Counted from the first letter of the stretch, positions 43,807-53,333 are shown. The stretch: DNA of 64,000 bases from Bacillus sp. B15-48 (GCF_016879755.1 NZ_WOFU01000001.1:1116001-1180000); one strand, 5' to 3'. The notes: generated by a model not told the origin, from the letters alone. Numbers and translations: made by a program.

Positions 43807-44286
43807 CTATTTATGGTACGGTTCCCCCCGATTAATCCGAAACGCCCGGTAGATTTGCTCGACGAGGATCAATCTCATGAGCTGATGCGGGAAGGTCATT
43901 TTTGAAAAGCTTAATTGTTCGTCGGCTCGCTTAATGACCTCATTACTTAGGCCGAGTGAACCGCCAATCACAAAGGCGACCTTGCTTTTTCCGTAGGTCG
44001 CCAGTTGATCAAGTGTATTTGCCAATTGTTCGGATGTTTTTTGCTTGCCGTTAATTACTAGAGCAATGACGTGTATATCTTGATTTAGTTTTGCAAGAAT
44101 CCGCTCTCCCTCTTTTTGTTTTACCTGCTCCATTTCGACTTCACTTAAATCTTCAGGTGCTTTTTCATCAGCTACCTCAATCATTTCAATTTTTGCGTAG
44201 CCGCTCATGCGCTTAACATATTCTTCAATTCCTTGTTTTAAATATTTTTCTTTTAATTTTCCAACCGTCACAATCGATATATTCAC
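43807..44286 (-). CDS. rlmH: 23S rRNA (pseudouridine1915-N3)-methyltransferase
   Basis: The protein has 159 residues, the exact family length. [21 protein letters not shown] is the N-terminus, [13 protein letters not shown] the SPOUT-fold SAM-binding knot, and [26 protein letters not shown] the C-terminus. It methylates pseudouridine 1915 of 23S rRNA. The 3' end (43807-43827) is the chromosomal attachment site for SCC elements in staphylococci, and here extra copies of it lie at 41538, 41112 and 38758. The gene is intact, as expected when insertion rebuilds the end. Confidence 0.96.
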   Translation of the reverse strand: MNISIVTVGKLKEKYLKQGIEEYVKRMSGYAKIEMIEVADEKAPEDLSEVEMEQVKQKEGERILAKLNQDIHVIALVINGKQKTSEQLANTLDQLATYGKSKVAFVIGGSLGLSNEVIKRADEQLSFSKMTFPHQLMRLILVEQIYRAFRINRGEPYHK

Positions 44287-44376
44287 ACGTCATCCCCACT
44301 TTACAAACAGTTTACAAACAAGTTATCCACAGGAGTTATCCACATATTCACATTACAATCCACATTTTGTATGGGA

Positions 44377-44538
44377 TCATTCGTTCCCCACCATATATAC
44401 AGCAAGTTTTCCACAATATACACAGCTATTCGGGTCGTTATCCACAGAGTCAATCTTTTCAAAACTAGGTGCTGTCTCGTGTTTTCTCACCATTTCATCT
44501 AGTGCCTGGTCTACATGTTCCCCGCAGCAATAAACCAT
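44377..44538 (-). CDS. CxxH/CxxC small protein
   Basis: The protein has 53 residues, starting MVYCCGEHVDQALDEMV with CVYCGKLAVY near the end. It is a small metal-binding family of unknown role that sits between htrA and rlmH in Bacillus. GGTGAGGAGA precedes the start. The coding region overlaps three of the DnaA boxes. Confidence 0.8.
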   Translation of the reverse strand: MVYCCGEHVDQALDEMVRKHETAPSFEKIDSVDNDPNSCVYCGKLAVYMVGNE

Positions 44539-44600
44539 ATTCTCCTCACCTCTCTTGTCCGTACTATATTTTAAAACACACTTCCCTTATTTATCGCGTG

Positions 44601-44650
44601 ACTAACCATCAGTGGAGGATGGAGAATCCCCCCCCTCTGATGGAAGTTTC
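44601..44650. repeat. Palindromic element (ACTAACCATCAGTGG type), copy 1
   Basis: CCATCAGTGG..GG pairs with CC..CTGATGG. The same element, better conserved, is at 51721-51768. Confidence 0.7.
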
Positions 44651-44700
44651 GTCTTATCCACAAACCATTTTAGCATACAATCACCACTGTTATTTTGCAC

Positions 44701-44732
44701 AAAAAGGACAGAAAGCTTTCACTTTCTGTCCT
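44701..44732 (-). terminator. Terminator of the htrA-type gene
   Basis: GGACAGAAAG / CTTTCTGTCC, ending in TTTTTG on the minus strand. Confidence 0.8.
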
Positions 44733-44742
44733 CTTAAAAAGA

Positions 44743-45984
44743 TTATCCGCGAAAATCCAATTCCTCGGCGATGAGCGTGACCGTCGTCTCTTCCAACTCA
44801 CCGTCACGGTAGAACTTTACATGCATCTCATTCCCAGGTTCTTTTTCATTATATAAATGTTTGCGGAGATCGACAGCATCCTTTATTTGTTCGCCATCTA
44901 ACTCGACAATAACATCGTATATTTTTAATCCGGCCTCATCTGCAGGTGAATTCGTAACGACTTCTAGTATCGCCACCCCACGGTTGATGTTCTCTGGTAA
45001 TTGTAACGTTGATTGTTGAAAACGTACCGGAATTTCTGTAACAGAGCTTAAACTTACTCCTAAGTATGGTCTCCTAACCTCGCCATAGCGTTCTAAATCA
45101 TTAATAATTGGGATGGCATAATTAATCGGAATCGCAAGTCCAATCCCTTCAACCGCCGATTGAGCAATTTTCATCGAATTAATGCCAATTACCTTGCCCT
45201 CAATATTAATGAGTGCTCCACCACTATTCCCAGGGTTAATCGCTGCATCTGTTTGTAAAACCTCTGCCTGCCAATCTGGCGAACCATCCTGGTTAATGTC
45301 AACAGGGATGGAACGTTCGAGGCCAGAAATAATCCCTTGCGTAACTGATCCCGAAAACGTCAAGCCAAGGGGGTTTCCGATTGCAATCGCTGGCTCACCA
45401 ATCACTAAATCATCTGAATTACCGAATTCAGCAACCTTTTTTACATTTTCAGAAGAAACCTCTACAACGGCTAAATCCGTCCACGGGTCACCACCAACAA
45501 GCTTAGCTGGTGTTTTTGAACCATCACTAAATGTCACTTCAAGCTCTGTAGCACCTTGAACTACGTGATAATTTGAAACAACATATGCTTTATCTCCATC
45601 TACTTTATAAATGACTCCTGAGCCAACTCCTGCTTCTTTGGTTTGCTCCATATTGAACCAAGAATTGCCCTTTTGAATATTCGTAATCCCAACAACTGCA
45701 TCGACGGTTTCCGCAACCGCTTCGGTGATTCCTGTTTGTACATTCACAGAAACATTTCTTGTCTCTCCAGATCCTTGCGGTTGTTCTGTCTCATTAATTG
45801 ATTCTACGTAATTTTTCGGTACGACATTATATGGCAATGCCCCCATGTTAGAAAGTGTCGGAATAGTAAAGACAACGAGCAAACCACCGATAAGTGCTCC
45901 AGCAAGGCTCGCTAGAAGAAAGCCGCCTTTCGATCCTTTTTGCCGTTGATAGCGTGATTGATTGTCTTCGTCGTAATATCCCAT
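44743..45984 (-). CDS. htrC: Membrane-anchored HtrA/DegP serine protease (YyxA/HtrC)
   Basis: The protein has 413 residues. A short charged cytoplasmic start is followed by one membrane helix (about 21-43). The trypsin-like domain has the triad H140 (SNYHVV), D170 (DPWTDLAVV) and S254 (GNSGGAL). A single PDZ domain lies at about 310-400 (GVAILEVVTNSPADEAGLKIYDVI). It degrades misfolded exported proteins at the outer face of the membrane. The position after walRK-yycHIJ matches yyxA of B. subtilis. Confidence 0.92.
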   Translation of the reverse strand: MGYYDEDNQSRYQRQKGSKGGFLLASLAGALIGGLLVVFTIPTLSNMGALPYNVVPKNYVESINETEQPQGSGETRNVSVNVQTGITEAVAETVDAVVGITNIQKGNSWFNMEQTKEAGVGSGVIYKVDGDKAYVVSNYHVVQGATELEVTFSDGSKTPAKLVGGDPWTDLAVVEVSSENVKKVAEFGNSDDLVIGEPAIAIGNPLGLTFSGSVTQGIISGLERSIPVDINQDGSPDWQAEVLQTDAAINPGNSGGALINIEGKVIGINSMKIAQSAVEGIGLAIPINYAIPIINDLERYGEVRRPYLGVSLSSVTEIPVRFQQSTLQLPENINRGVAILEVVTNSPADEAGLKIYDVIVELDGEQIKDAVDLRKHLYNEKEPGNEMHVKFYRDGELEETTVTLIAEELDFRG

Positions 45985-46086
45985 TAGTAACCAGTCCTTT
46001 CAAATCAATGAATGAAAGATAATATATAAAATCATTATACAACTATGGAAACAAAAAATTAATTATTTAATATTATTAACCGCAAA

Positions 46087-46124
46087 CAACCGCAAACTCC
46101 TTGCCTATGCAGGGACTTGCGGTT
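46087..46124 (-). terminator. Terminator after the walRK operon
   Basis: AACCGCAA / TTGCGGTT with a 22-bp loop between yycJ and the htrA-type gene. Confidence 0.55.
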
Positions 46125-46155
46125 GTTGTGAAGCTTTTTTAAACGATTCATCCTT

Positions 46156-46950
46156 TTAAAGAGCTGTTAATGCAGTTGGCATTTTCGGGTCGGTATCATA
46201 TAGCTTAAATTGCTCACCTACTTTAATTCCACGCCCTTCAAGTGTTTGCATCACAGACATTCTTGCTAAATCCTTCATGTTATTATCAGCACTTAAATGC
46301 GCTAAATAAATTCGCTTTGTGTTGTCACCAACGACTTCACTCATCGCAATCGCTGCATCTTCATTCGATACGTGGCCGTAATCACCAAGAATCCGTCTTT
46401 TCACATTCCACGGGTATCTCCCCATGCGAAGCATTTGGACATCATGATTGCTTTCAAACACATACGCATCCGCATTTGCAATCATTCCTTTCATCCGGTC
46501 ACTCACATATCCTGTATCTGTTATCAACACTAACTTCTTTCCTTCGTGGTGGAAAATATAAAACATCGGTTCTGCTGCGTCATGGGAGACACCGAAGGAT
46601 TCTATATCAAGCGAGCCAAAGGTTTTAACCGTCTCCATATCAAACGTGAACTTTTGTTCTAATGGCACTTCACCAATCAGTCCGTCCATCGCTTTCCATG
46701 TTTTTTCATTCGCATAAATTGGCAATTTATATTTACGAGCTACGATTCCAATCCCCTTTATATGGTCACTATGTTCATGCGTTACTAATATCCCCGTGAG
46801 GTTTTTTAGCTCTCGTCCGATTTGCTGACATAAAGCATCCATTTGCTTGCCGCTTAATCCTGCATCAACTAAAAAGCTTTGTTCCTCCGTCTCCACATAG
46901 ATCGCATTTCCCGTACTCCCACTAGCGAGAACACTAAAATGCAAAGTCAT
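46156..46950 (-). CDS. yycJ: Metallo-beta-lactamase-fold protein YycJ/WalJ
   Basis: The protein has 264 residues. Metal ligands are visible in [21 protein letters not shown] and HLSADN. This family member of the walRK operon has reported roles in coordinating cell division with replication and in DNA repair; the mechanism is unsettled. It starts six bases after yycI ends. Confidence 0.93.
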   Translation of the reverse strand: MTLHFSVLASGSTGNAIYVETEEQSFLVDAGLSGKQMDALCQQIGRELKNLTGILVTHEHSDHIKGIGIVARKYKLPIYANEKTWKAMDGLIGEVPLEQKFTFDMETVKTFGSLDIESFGVSHDAAEPMFYIFHHEGKKLVLITDTGYVSDRMKGMIANADAYVFESNHDVQMLRMGRYPWNVKRRILGDYGHVSNEDAAIAMSEVVGDNTKRIYLAHLSADNNMKDLARMSVMQTLEGRGIKVGEQFKLYDTDPKMPTALTAL

Positions 46951-46956
46951 ATCATT

Positions 46957-47748
46957 TCACTCCGTTATCTCTGTCTCTTCATCATTAAATTGAATCACTT
47001 GTCCTTCAAAAGCATGAACAAAAAGATCTTCCTCTTCATTTACGACAATTCTCCATGTTGGTGCTAACACTTGTGAGGCAGCAAGTTGAATTAATGTCGA
47101 ATAGCCAAATTCGATTTTTGTAATCTCACTTCTTGGCTTTAACATTCCTTTTTTATATAAGATTTCAATTGCCCCTAGTGAAGTGAGGACTTCTTGCTCC
47201 TCTGACATTTCCTCAATTTCTTCAATAAATGTTTGTTCATACGAGGTTACTTCATTATTTTCATTAAAATAAAATGTCAATTTCCCGCTTCGGTTGCGAT
47301 ACATCATTTTTCCATCATAAAGCTGATAATACGTAATTGTCCCCTCAATATCGTCCTTTTTCCAAAACCGATACTGTCCTCCATATTCAACAATCGCCTT
47401 TACAATGACCGAAAAATCGTCAGTGTTGAATTTTTCATCAACAGGAATGGGCTCTTCAAATTTCCCAAAAATCATCGTCCCATCATGATCAATGAATTTC
47501 TGGACATTTGATACCGGCTCAACCTCAGTGAAAGTTTTCGGTTTTACACTAATATATCTTTCTTTCCCGAGTTCTTGTGGTAATTCACCGTAAACAATAT
47601 CATCATTTTTTAATCGCTCATCAATGGTGGCTTCTTTTATGACTTCATATTTCGCCTCACTCCGTGTATTAACAAATTGATAAATTAAATAAATATCAAG
47701 GAGGAGAAAGCTGATAATGAAAATGGTTTTAATTTTACCCCAATCCAT
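46957..47748 (-). CDS. yycI: WalK regulatory protein YycI (WalI)
   Basis: The protein has 263 residues from MDWGKIKTIFIISFLLLD. An upstream in-frame start is rejected because GAGGTG lies just ahead of this ATG. One N-terminal membrane helix is followed by an extracellular domain. With YycH it binds WalK in the membrane and restrains the kinase. It overlaps the end of yycH by 14 bp. Confidence 0.92.
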   Translation of the reverse strand: MDWGKIKTIFIISFLLLDIYLIYQFVNTRSEAKYEVIKEATIDERLKNDDIVYGELPQELGKERYISVKPKTFTEVEPVSNVQKFIDHDGTMIFGKFEEPIPVDEKFNTDDFSVIVKAIVEYGGQYRFWKKDDIEGTITYYQLYDGKMMYRNRSGKLTFYFNENNEVTSYEQTFIEEIEEMSEEQEVLTSLGAIEILYKKGMLKPRSEITKIEFGYSTLIQLAASQVLAPTWRIVVNEEEDLFVHAFEGQVIQFNDEETEITE

Positions 47749-49054
47749 TGTTCGGCACCTCTTCTTCAAGCTTTAGCTCAAACCAGACATTATCATATTG
47801 ATAAAACCACCCTGGCTCCAAATAGATGAGTGAGGAATCGTTCGGATTGCTTAACATATAATAACCAAGCGAAACATTTTCGATTAATTCATGATTCATT
47901 CCTTCCTTCTCAAGCAAGAAATCAATCACTTCTTGGCCGGACGGAAAGACTTCTGTCCTCATTCCTGAATTCAGGGGAATTTCCAAATAGAAGCTTGGCC
48001 GATTATAACGTTTAATTTCGGAATGGCCCCATTCTTGAATAATTTCTGACATCCCAATCTGGTTAAAGATTGGATAACCTTGCTCCGTATACATTCGAAA
48101 AACCACTTTTTGGTTCCGATCATCTTTATAAGCATAACGGAAATGATCCGTCCAGCCACTATGGACATTGACAAAATCAATGCTTTTTTGAACGAGGTTT
48201 TCCGGACCAACTCCCGTTTCGCTTTCTCTAAATGGACTAATATAGGAAATGATATTCGTATTATTATCGACAGTCATTTTACTCGCTTCATCTGCATATT
48301 CTTCGCCATCAGGAACAAAACTCCTTTGGACAAAGCTAGGGTCTCGAAATAAGGCATTTTTCAATTCCTCAGATTCAATCGGGTTCCGATAGTAAGTGTA
48401 GCTTTTCATTTCTGTTTCTTCACTCGGTAAATAGACATTTTTCCCGCTCGGCAAGTCATAACCATTGAAAGAAGCATATTCTGCTGTTTTTTGTTCGTAT
48501 TCATCAGAAAACTCATTGATGGCGGTTAAACTAACATAGCTTTTAAATGTTTGTTCTGTCTTTGTCGAATAGAAATAAATCTCGCCCTCTTGTTTCCCGC
48601 TCGTGGAACTATCAATAATGATGCGGTCAAATTCAATTTTAGGTAAATTATCGTCTTGGAAATTTAATACTCGCTTATACGCATCAATCGGAACGACTTC
48701 TGGAAAAATGATTTCTGTAAAAATTCCATTGGTAACTTCTTTTTTCCATGCTGCAGATTCATCAGAAAACTTTTTAACATCATAATATTTCCACTGGCTA
48801 ATTAAAGAGATGAATTCATCCATTTCTTTAGAGTCGATGATTCCAACTTGCCGATTTCCTTGATGAAAAACCACTTGATGTGGCTTGATGATCTGTTTAA
48901 CTTCTTTTTTTTCACCAATTGCCACTTCATTTACTGTTCTTTCATTCCCCATCGTTTCGTACTTAGGTTGGAAAGTCCAAACGCTCCAAGTTAAGATTCC
49001 ACTTAAAGCAATAAGAATGATTAAAATGCCTGTTTTGATATTCTCATATGTCAT
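47735..49054 (-). CDS. yycH: WalK regulatory protein YycH (WalH)
   Basis: The protein has 439 residues from MTYENIKTGILIILIALSGILTW. Its ATG overlaps the walK stop (ATGA). A single membrane anchor is followed by a large extracellular three-domain region (ESETGVGPENLVQKSIDFVN). It works with YycI to control WalK activity. Confidence 0.92.
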   Translation of the reverse strand: MTYENIKTGILIILIALSGILTWSVWTFQPKYETMGNERTVNEVAIGEKKEVKQIIKPHQVVFHQGNRQVGIIDSKEMDEFISLISQWKYYDVKKFSDESAAWKKEVTNGIFTEIIFPEVVPIDAYKRVLNFQDDNLPKIEFDRIIIDSSTSGKQEGEIYFYSTKTEQTFKSYVSLTAINEFSDEYEQKTAEYASFNGYDLPSGKNVYLPSEETEMKSYTYYRNPIESEELKNALFRDPSFVQRSFVPDGEEYADEASKMTVDNNTNIISYISPFRESETGVGPENLVQKSIDFVNVHSGWTDHFRYAYKDDRNQKVVFRMYTEQGYPIFNQIGMSEIIQEWGHSEIKRYNRPSFYLEIPLNSGMRTEVFPSGQEVIDFLLEKEGMNHELIENVSLGYYMLSNPNDSSLIYLEPGWFYQYDNVWFELKLEEEVPNNGLG

Positions 49055-50877
49055 GACCAATCATCCTCTACTGTCCGGTCATAAGGAAGACTAAAAAAGA
49101 CGGTCGTTCCTTTCCCTTCAACACTCGTTGCCCAAATTTCCCCTCCATGGGCATTTACCATTTCCTTTGCAATTGCTAAACCTAAGCCTGTACCACCTAA
49201 CTTACGAGTACGGGCCTTATCTACCCGATAAAAGCGGTCGAAGATTTTAGTGATGTTCTTCTTTGGAATTCCGACCCCTTCATCAGACACACTAACGATA
49301 ATGCGATTTTCCTCCTCTTTCACTCTAAAGGTAATTTGTCCGCCTTCAGGGGAATATTTAATCGCGTTAGAAATAATATTATCAAGTATTTGTGTAATCT
49401 TATCTCCATCAATTTCAATAAGAATCGATTGATCCAGAATTTCACGCTTAAATGTGACATTTTGCCTTTTAGATAAATCAAAACGATCAATGATTCGATT
49501 GAAAAACATTGTGAAGTCAACCCAGTCTTTCGATAACCGATAATCTTTACTATCCATTTTCGATAACTTTAATAAATCATTTACTAAGCGGATCATTCTT
49601 TCTGTTTCCGTTTGCGTCGTTTGTAAAAATTTCGGTGCAACTTCTTCATCTTTCCACGCACCATCGGCTAATGCTTCTAAATAGCTGCGCATCGTCGTAA
49701 GTGGTGTTCGCAATTCATGCGAAACATTTGCAACAAACTCACGCCGTTCCATCTCAATCTTTTCTTGCTCTGTGATATCATGTAACACAGCAATGACTCC
49801 ATTGACGAACCCGCTATCCTTTTGGATAATGGAAAAGTTTGCCCTTAAAATCAAGTGATTTTTCTCTGTGCTAAAATCGAGAATAACCGATTCTTGCTCT
49901 TGGAACAAGTCCTCAAATGTGTAGTCCTCTTCAATTCCGAGCACAGAAAGAATTGAACTGGATAACACTGTTTCACGTGGAACATCCAACATTTTCGCAG
50001 CCGGTTCATTGATTAAAATAATCTTTCCTCTTCGATCAGTCGCAATGACTCCATCCGTCATATAGGAAATAACCGAACTTAGCTTCCGTTTTTCACCTTC
50101 AGTTACTGAGAGTGCTTCTTGCAGCTTTTTTGTTAAATCATTAAATGTCATTGCCAGCTGGCCGATTTCATCATTATCATAAACTTTTACTTTGCGTGTG
50201 AAGTTTCCGCGCGTCATCGCGAGCGCTTGTTTCTTCATATCAGCAATTGGGCGCGTAATCGTTCGGGCCAGGAAAATTCCTAGGAGGGCAGTTAATATTA
50301 AGGAAATCGCCGTGCCAGTGAAAAGAATTTTATTAATATCTTTCATTTGTGAAAAGATATCTTCAACCTTTGCTACTAAATATACCGCTCCGATCACCTC
50401 TCCGTTCGAGCGGATCGGCGATGATTGTACCCATACTCGATTTCCCGATTGCGTATCAATTTGGATACTTCCTTCATCACGGTCCAATGCAATCGATCGT
50501 TTAATCTTTAATTCTGTCGTCCTTTGACCGACAACCCCTTGCTTACTAGCATCAGATGTGCCGATAATGCGAAAATTATTCCCATCAATCGCGCGGATTT
50601 CCGAAATATCAGAGGTTTTATAATCGCGTAATACTTGGCGAATGGCTTCCTCTTTCGTTGAATCTTCCTTCCCCCGTTCCATGACCATTTCTTCTTCTAA
50701 GTCAAAAACGAGCATATTAATTCGCTGTTTTAGCGAGTTTTGAAAATTCGTCATTAAGGTATCTTCTAATTGCCGGACAAAATATACACCAATAATTTGC
50801 ATTGCAATCAAAATGAGCAATACATAAATAATGACAAATTTAAAATGGATTGAGCGAAAAAAACTAACTTTTTTCAT
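49051..50877 (-). CDS. walK: Essential cell-wall sensor kinase WalK (YycG)
   Basis: The protein has 608 residues. It has two membrane helices (about 10-32, 183-203) around an extracellular PAS-like sensor, HAMP (ARTITRPIADMKKQALAMTRG), a cytoplasmic PAS (VIATDRRGKIILINEPAAKML), HisKA with FVANVSHELRTPLTTM, and HATPase motifs NIISNAIKYSPEGG and KLGGTGLGLAIA. It phosphorylates WalR to control autolysin genes. A perfect parS site lies inside the coding sequence, as in B. subtilis. Confidence 0.96.
   Translation of the reverse strand: MKKVSFFRSIHFKFVIIYVLLILIAMQIIGVYFVRQLEDTLMTNFQNSLKQRINMLVFDLEEEMVMERGKEDSTKEEAIRQVLRDYKTSDISEIRAIDGNNFRIIGTSDASKQGVVGQRTTELKIKRSIALDRDEGSIQIDTQSGNRVWVQSSPIRSNGEVIGAVYLVAKVEDIFSQMKDINKILFTGTAISLILTALLGIFLARTITRPIADMKKQALAMTRGNFTRKVKVYDNDEIGQLAMTFNDLTKKLQEALSVTEGEKRKLSSVISYMTDGVIATDRRGKIILINEPAAKMLDVPRETVLSSSILSVLGIEEDYTFEDLFQEQESVILDFSTEKNHLILRANFSIIQKDSGFVNGVIAVLHDITEQEKIEMERREFVANVSHELRTPLTTMRSYLEALADGAWKDEEVAPKFLQTTQTETERMIRLVNDLLKLSKMDSKDYRLSKDWVDFTMFFNRIIDRFDLSKRQNVTFKREILDQSILIEIDGDKITQILDNIISNAIKYSPEGGQITFRVKEEENRIIVSVSDEGVGIPKKNITKIFDRFYRVDKARTRKLGGTGLGLAIAKEMVNAHGGEIWATSVEGKGTTVFFSLPYDRTVEDDWS
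49969..49984 (-). other. parS: parS site within walK
   Basis: TGTTTCACGTGGAACA is the reverse complement of the consensus site at 1324-1339, with no mismatch. B. subtilis carries a parS in the same gene. Confidence 0.9.
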
Positions 50878-50886
50878 CCGCTATCG

Positions 50887-51597
50887 TTACTCCTGTTCAG
50901 AGTTTTTCAAATAGTAGCCGACTCCTCTACGAGTCACGATCCATGATGGGTGGCTTGGATTATCTTCAATCTTCTCCCGCAAGCGTCTAACGGTTACATC
51001 GACCGTACGAACATCCCCATAATAGTCATAACCCCAAACGGTTTGCAGCAAATGTTCTCTCGTCATCACTTGTCCAGAGTGTTTTGCTAAATAATGAAGC
51101 AACTCGAATTCACGATGGGTTAATTCAATTGTTTCCCCCCGTTTTGAGACAACATAGGCATCTGGATGGATCGTTAATGAACCAATGGTGATCTCATTCG
51201 TTTCCACTTCTTCCTCAGCTCGAGCACTTATTTGTTGATGGCGGCGGAGATTTGCCTTTACACGAGCAATGAGCTCTCTCGTACTAAATGGCTTTGTAAC
51301 ATAATCATCTGCTCCTAATTCCAAGCCTAATACTTTATCGATTTCCGAATCCTTCGCTGTTAGCATAATGATTGGCATATCGTATTTTTTTCTCACTTCA
51401 CGGCATACTTCCATCCCATCTTTTAATGGAAGCATAATATCTAAAAGAATAATATCTGGTTGAATTTCCTCAACCATCTCAACTGCTGTATTTCCATCAT
51501 AAGCACAATGAACTTCATATCCTTCTTTTTTCAGATTGAATTGTAATATATCAGCAATTGGCTTTTCATCATCAACAACCAGAATTTTTTTCTCCAT
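50887..51597 (-). CDS. walR: Essential response regulator WalR (YycF)
   Basis: The protein has 236 residues from [18 protein letters not shown]; the ATG has AAAGGAG upstream, and eight further upstream codons are rejected. D53 in LLDIMLP is the phosphorylation site. The C-terminal winged helix ([15 protein letters not shown]-like region, then [12 protein letters not shown]) is almost identical to that of B. subtilis. It is first gene of walRK-yycHIJ and activates peptidoglycan hydrolase genes. Confidence 0.96.
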   Translation of the reverse strand: MEKKILVVDDEKPIADILQFNLKKEGYEVHCAYDGNTAVEMVEEIQPDIILLDIMLPLKDGMEVCREVRKKYDMPIIMLTAKDSEIDKVLGLELGADDYVTKPFSTRELIARVKANLRRHQQISARAEEEVETNEITIGSLTIHPDAYVVSKRGETIELTHREFELLHYLAKHSGQVMTREHLLQTVWGYDYYGDVRTVDVTVRRLREKIEDNPSHPSWIVTRRGVGYYLKNSEQE

Positions 51598-51637
51598 TTG
51601 AATCTCCTTTTTCTGTTTCATTTTTATCGTAGGTTAA

Positions 51638-51768
51638 CGGACAGTCCCACTTCAAGACTTAGAGGAAATCGAGGAAGGTTAAGTGGGGGATCAACTGTCC
51701 GTAAAAGCCCGATTGGTTCAACTAACCATCAGTGGGGAATGGAAGAACCCCCCACTGATGGAAGTTTC
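51638..51768. repeat. Composite palindromic element in the walR leader
   Basis: Two nested palindromes. CGGACAGT/ACTGTCCG (51638-51645 with 51694-51701) encloses CCCACTT/AAGTGGG. Next to it is CCATCAGTGGGG / CCCCACTGATGG (51726-51761), the same element as at 44601-44650. It lies upstream of walR, within its probable leader. Confidence 0.72.
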
Positions 51769-51864
51769 ACTTTATATTAATCCTATTGGCTTGTCATTCA
51801 AACCCCTATTCTTCTTATTCTACTTTATTACGAGGGAAAACTGAATTCTCTTTTTAAAATAAGA

Positions 51865-51897
51865 AAAAAGCCTCTAGTCCAAATGGCTAGAGACTGT
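51865..51897 (-). terminator. Terminator of the M23 peptidase gene
   Basis: CTCTAG / CTAGAG core stem with flanking pairs; TTTTTTC follows on the minus strand. Confidence 0.75.
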
Positions 51898-51902
51898 TTC
51901 TC

Positions 51903-53333
51903 TTAATAAAGACTTAGCGGGTCGACTAGACTACCGTTTTTGTATACTTCAAAGTGTAAGTGGACACCGGTTGAATGCCCCGTAGAACCCATAACACCGA
52001 TTTTCGCGCCTCTTTCTACTGTTTGCCCTGGGCTGACCGAAATGGATGCCAAATGCGCATAGACTGTACGGTAGCCATTTTGATGGTCAATGACGACTTT
52101 ATTGCCATATCCACCATCATAGCTAGCTGAAACAACTTTTCCATTATCGGCTGCTTTAATTGTATGATTGTTTGGACGAGCAATATCAATTCCTTTATGC
52201 ATTTGTCCCCAACGATAGCCCATCTTACTTGAAATATACCCGCCGTTTGTTGGCCAAACAAAGCTGCCTGTCCCACGGGAAGGGATCACTTTCGTCCCTT
52301 TAATAATCACTTCTTTTACAGGCTCTTCAATGACTTTCGTCTCTGCTGCCTCTTTAGTTATCACGATTCCGTTTTGCTCCGTGATTTTATAAGTGATACC
52401 ATTAACTCCGTCTTTCCCTGACTGCTTAACTTTCGTTTCACCTTTAAGCAGTGAGTCATCCTCAATTACTTCTTTTTCATATGATATTTTCTCCGTTTGA
52501 TACACTTCTTTCTCAACAATCACCTTCGCTAAAGGTTCATGATACGTCACAGCAAGTTCATCGCCTGGTTTCAATACCGATTCTTCACTATATTGTGGGT
52601 TTATCGTCAGCAATTCCTTTAAAGTTAAACCATGGGAATTCGCAATCCCTCCAAGGACATCACCTGGTTGAACTTCGTATTTCTTTTCTTCCAATGTTCC
52701 TTTTTTAATGAGCTCCATCGCTGCTTCCACAGATAAAATTTCTTGTGGATCTATTTTTTCCTCTGCTATTGAAACGTCCTCCGTTAGACGGACGTCTAGT
52801 ATACGTGTTTCATTTTCCTTTAATGGAGTCGTTTCTTCTCCGTTGCTGTTTTCTAACTGTGTAAGCTGTTCTTCGCTTACATGCCCCAGTTTAAGGTTAT
52901 TAATGACTTTCGCTGCGGAATCTTCATCTTTTACATAAGCAACTGCTTCTCCGTTAATTACGAGCGCTGAAACATTGGCTTGTACGCTCAATTGACCTTC
53001 AAGTCCTTCTAAAACTTTATCTGAAGCTGTTGTAGAAACGGTCGAGAATACTTGTTCAGGAATATAGGATAAATCTCCACCGACTTCTAGATCAACTTCT
53101 TTATATTGCTCTTGCAAGCTATTTGTTTTTCCTTCAATAAGCGCTTCTACACTGGCTTTATCTTGGACCGTACCGATAAATTGATCTTCTATGTATACAT
53201 GATAAACAGTAGTTAATTCTGCTTTTGCTGTTGCGGTTATATGTACTGTGCCTAATGCAAGTGTTACAGCGGCCAATGTCGATAGAATTCCTTTATTCAT
53301 CTTTGCTGCTAATCGTGACAATTTTGTCTTCAT
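51903..53333 (-). CDS. Secreted cell-wall M23 endopeptidase with LysM and G5 domains
   Basis: The protein has 476 residues. The signal peptide covers about 1-37 (KGILSTLAAVTLALGTVHITATAKA). A LysM domain is at about 218-262 (YEVQPGDVLGGIANSHGLTLKELLTINP), a G5-like domain follows, and a C-terminal peptidase M23/LytM domain has HKGIDIA and HLHFEVYKNG as zinc-binding blocks plus YAHL. It probably cuts peptide cross-links in peptidoglycan. The position beside walR suggests control by WalRK. Confidence 0.9.
   Translation of the reverse strand: MKTKLSRLAAKMNKGILSTLAAVTLALGTVHITATAKAELTTVYHVYIEDQFIGTVQDKASVEALIEGKTNSLQEQYKEVDLEVGGDLSYIPEQVFSTVSTTASDKVLEGLEGQLSVQANVSALVINGEAVAYVKDEDSAAKVINNLKLGHVSEEQLTQLENSNGEETTPLKENETRILDVRLTEDVSIAEEKIDPQEILSVEAAMELIKKGTLEEKKYEVQPGDVLGGIANSHGLTLKELLTINPQYSEESVLKPGDELAVTYHEPLAKVIVEKEVYQTEKISYEKEVIEDDSLLKGETKVKQSGKDGVNGITYKITEQNGIVITKEAAETKVIEEPVKEVIIKGTKVIPSRGTGSFVWPTNGGYISSKMGYRWGQMHKGIDIARPNNHTIKAADNGKVVSASYDGGYGNKVVIDHQNGYRTVYAHLASISVSPGQTVERGAKIGVMGSTGHSTGVHLHFEVYKNGSLVDPLSLY

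Larger units (their letters stand above)
44323..44662. other. DnaA-box cluster
   Basis: Four perfect TTATCCACA boxes lie at 44323-44331, 44336-44344, 44438-44446 and 44654-44662, plus TTTTCCACA at 44407-44415. All have the same orientation. B. subtilis has a stable DnaA-binding cluster at the homologous gene (yydA), used to titrate DnaA, so this is a conserved feature and not a second origin. Confidence 0.82.

Noticed and set aside
44323-44662. Chromosomal replication origin
   Set aside because: Boxes are there, but dnaA/dnaN and an AT-rich unwinding region are absent; a known DnaA cluster lies at the same gene in B. subtilis.
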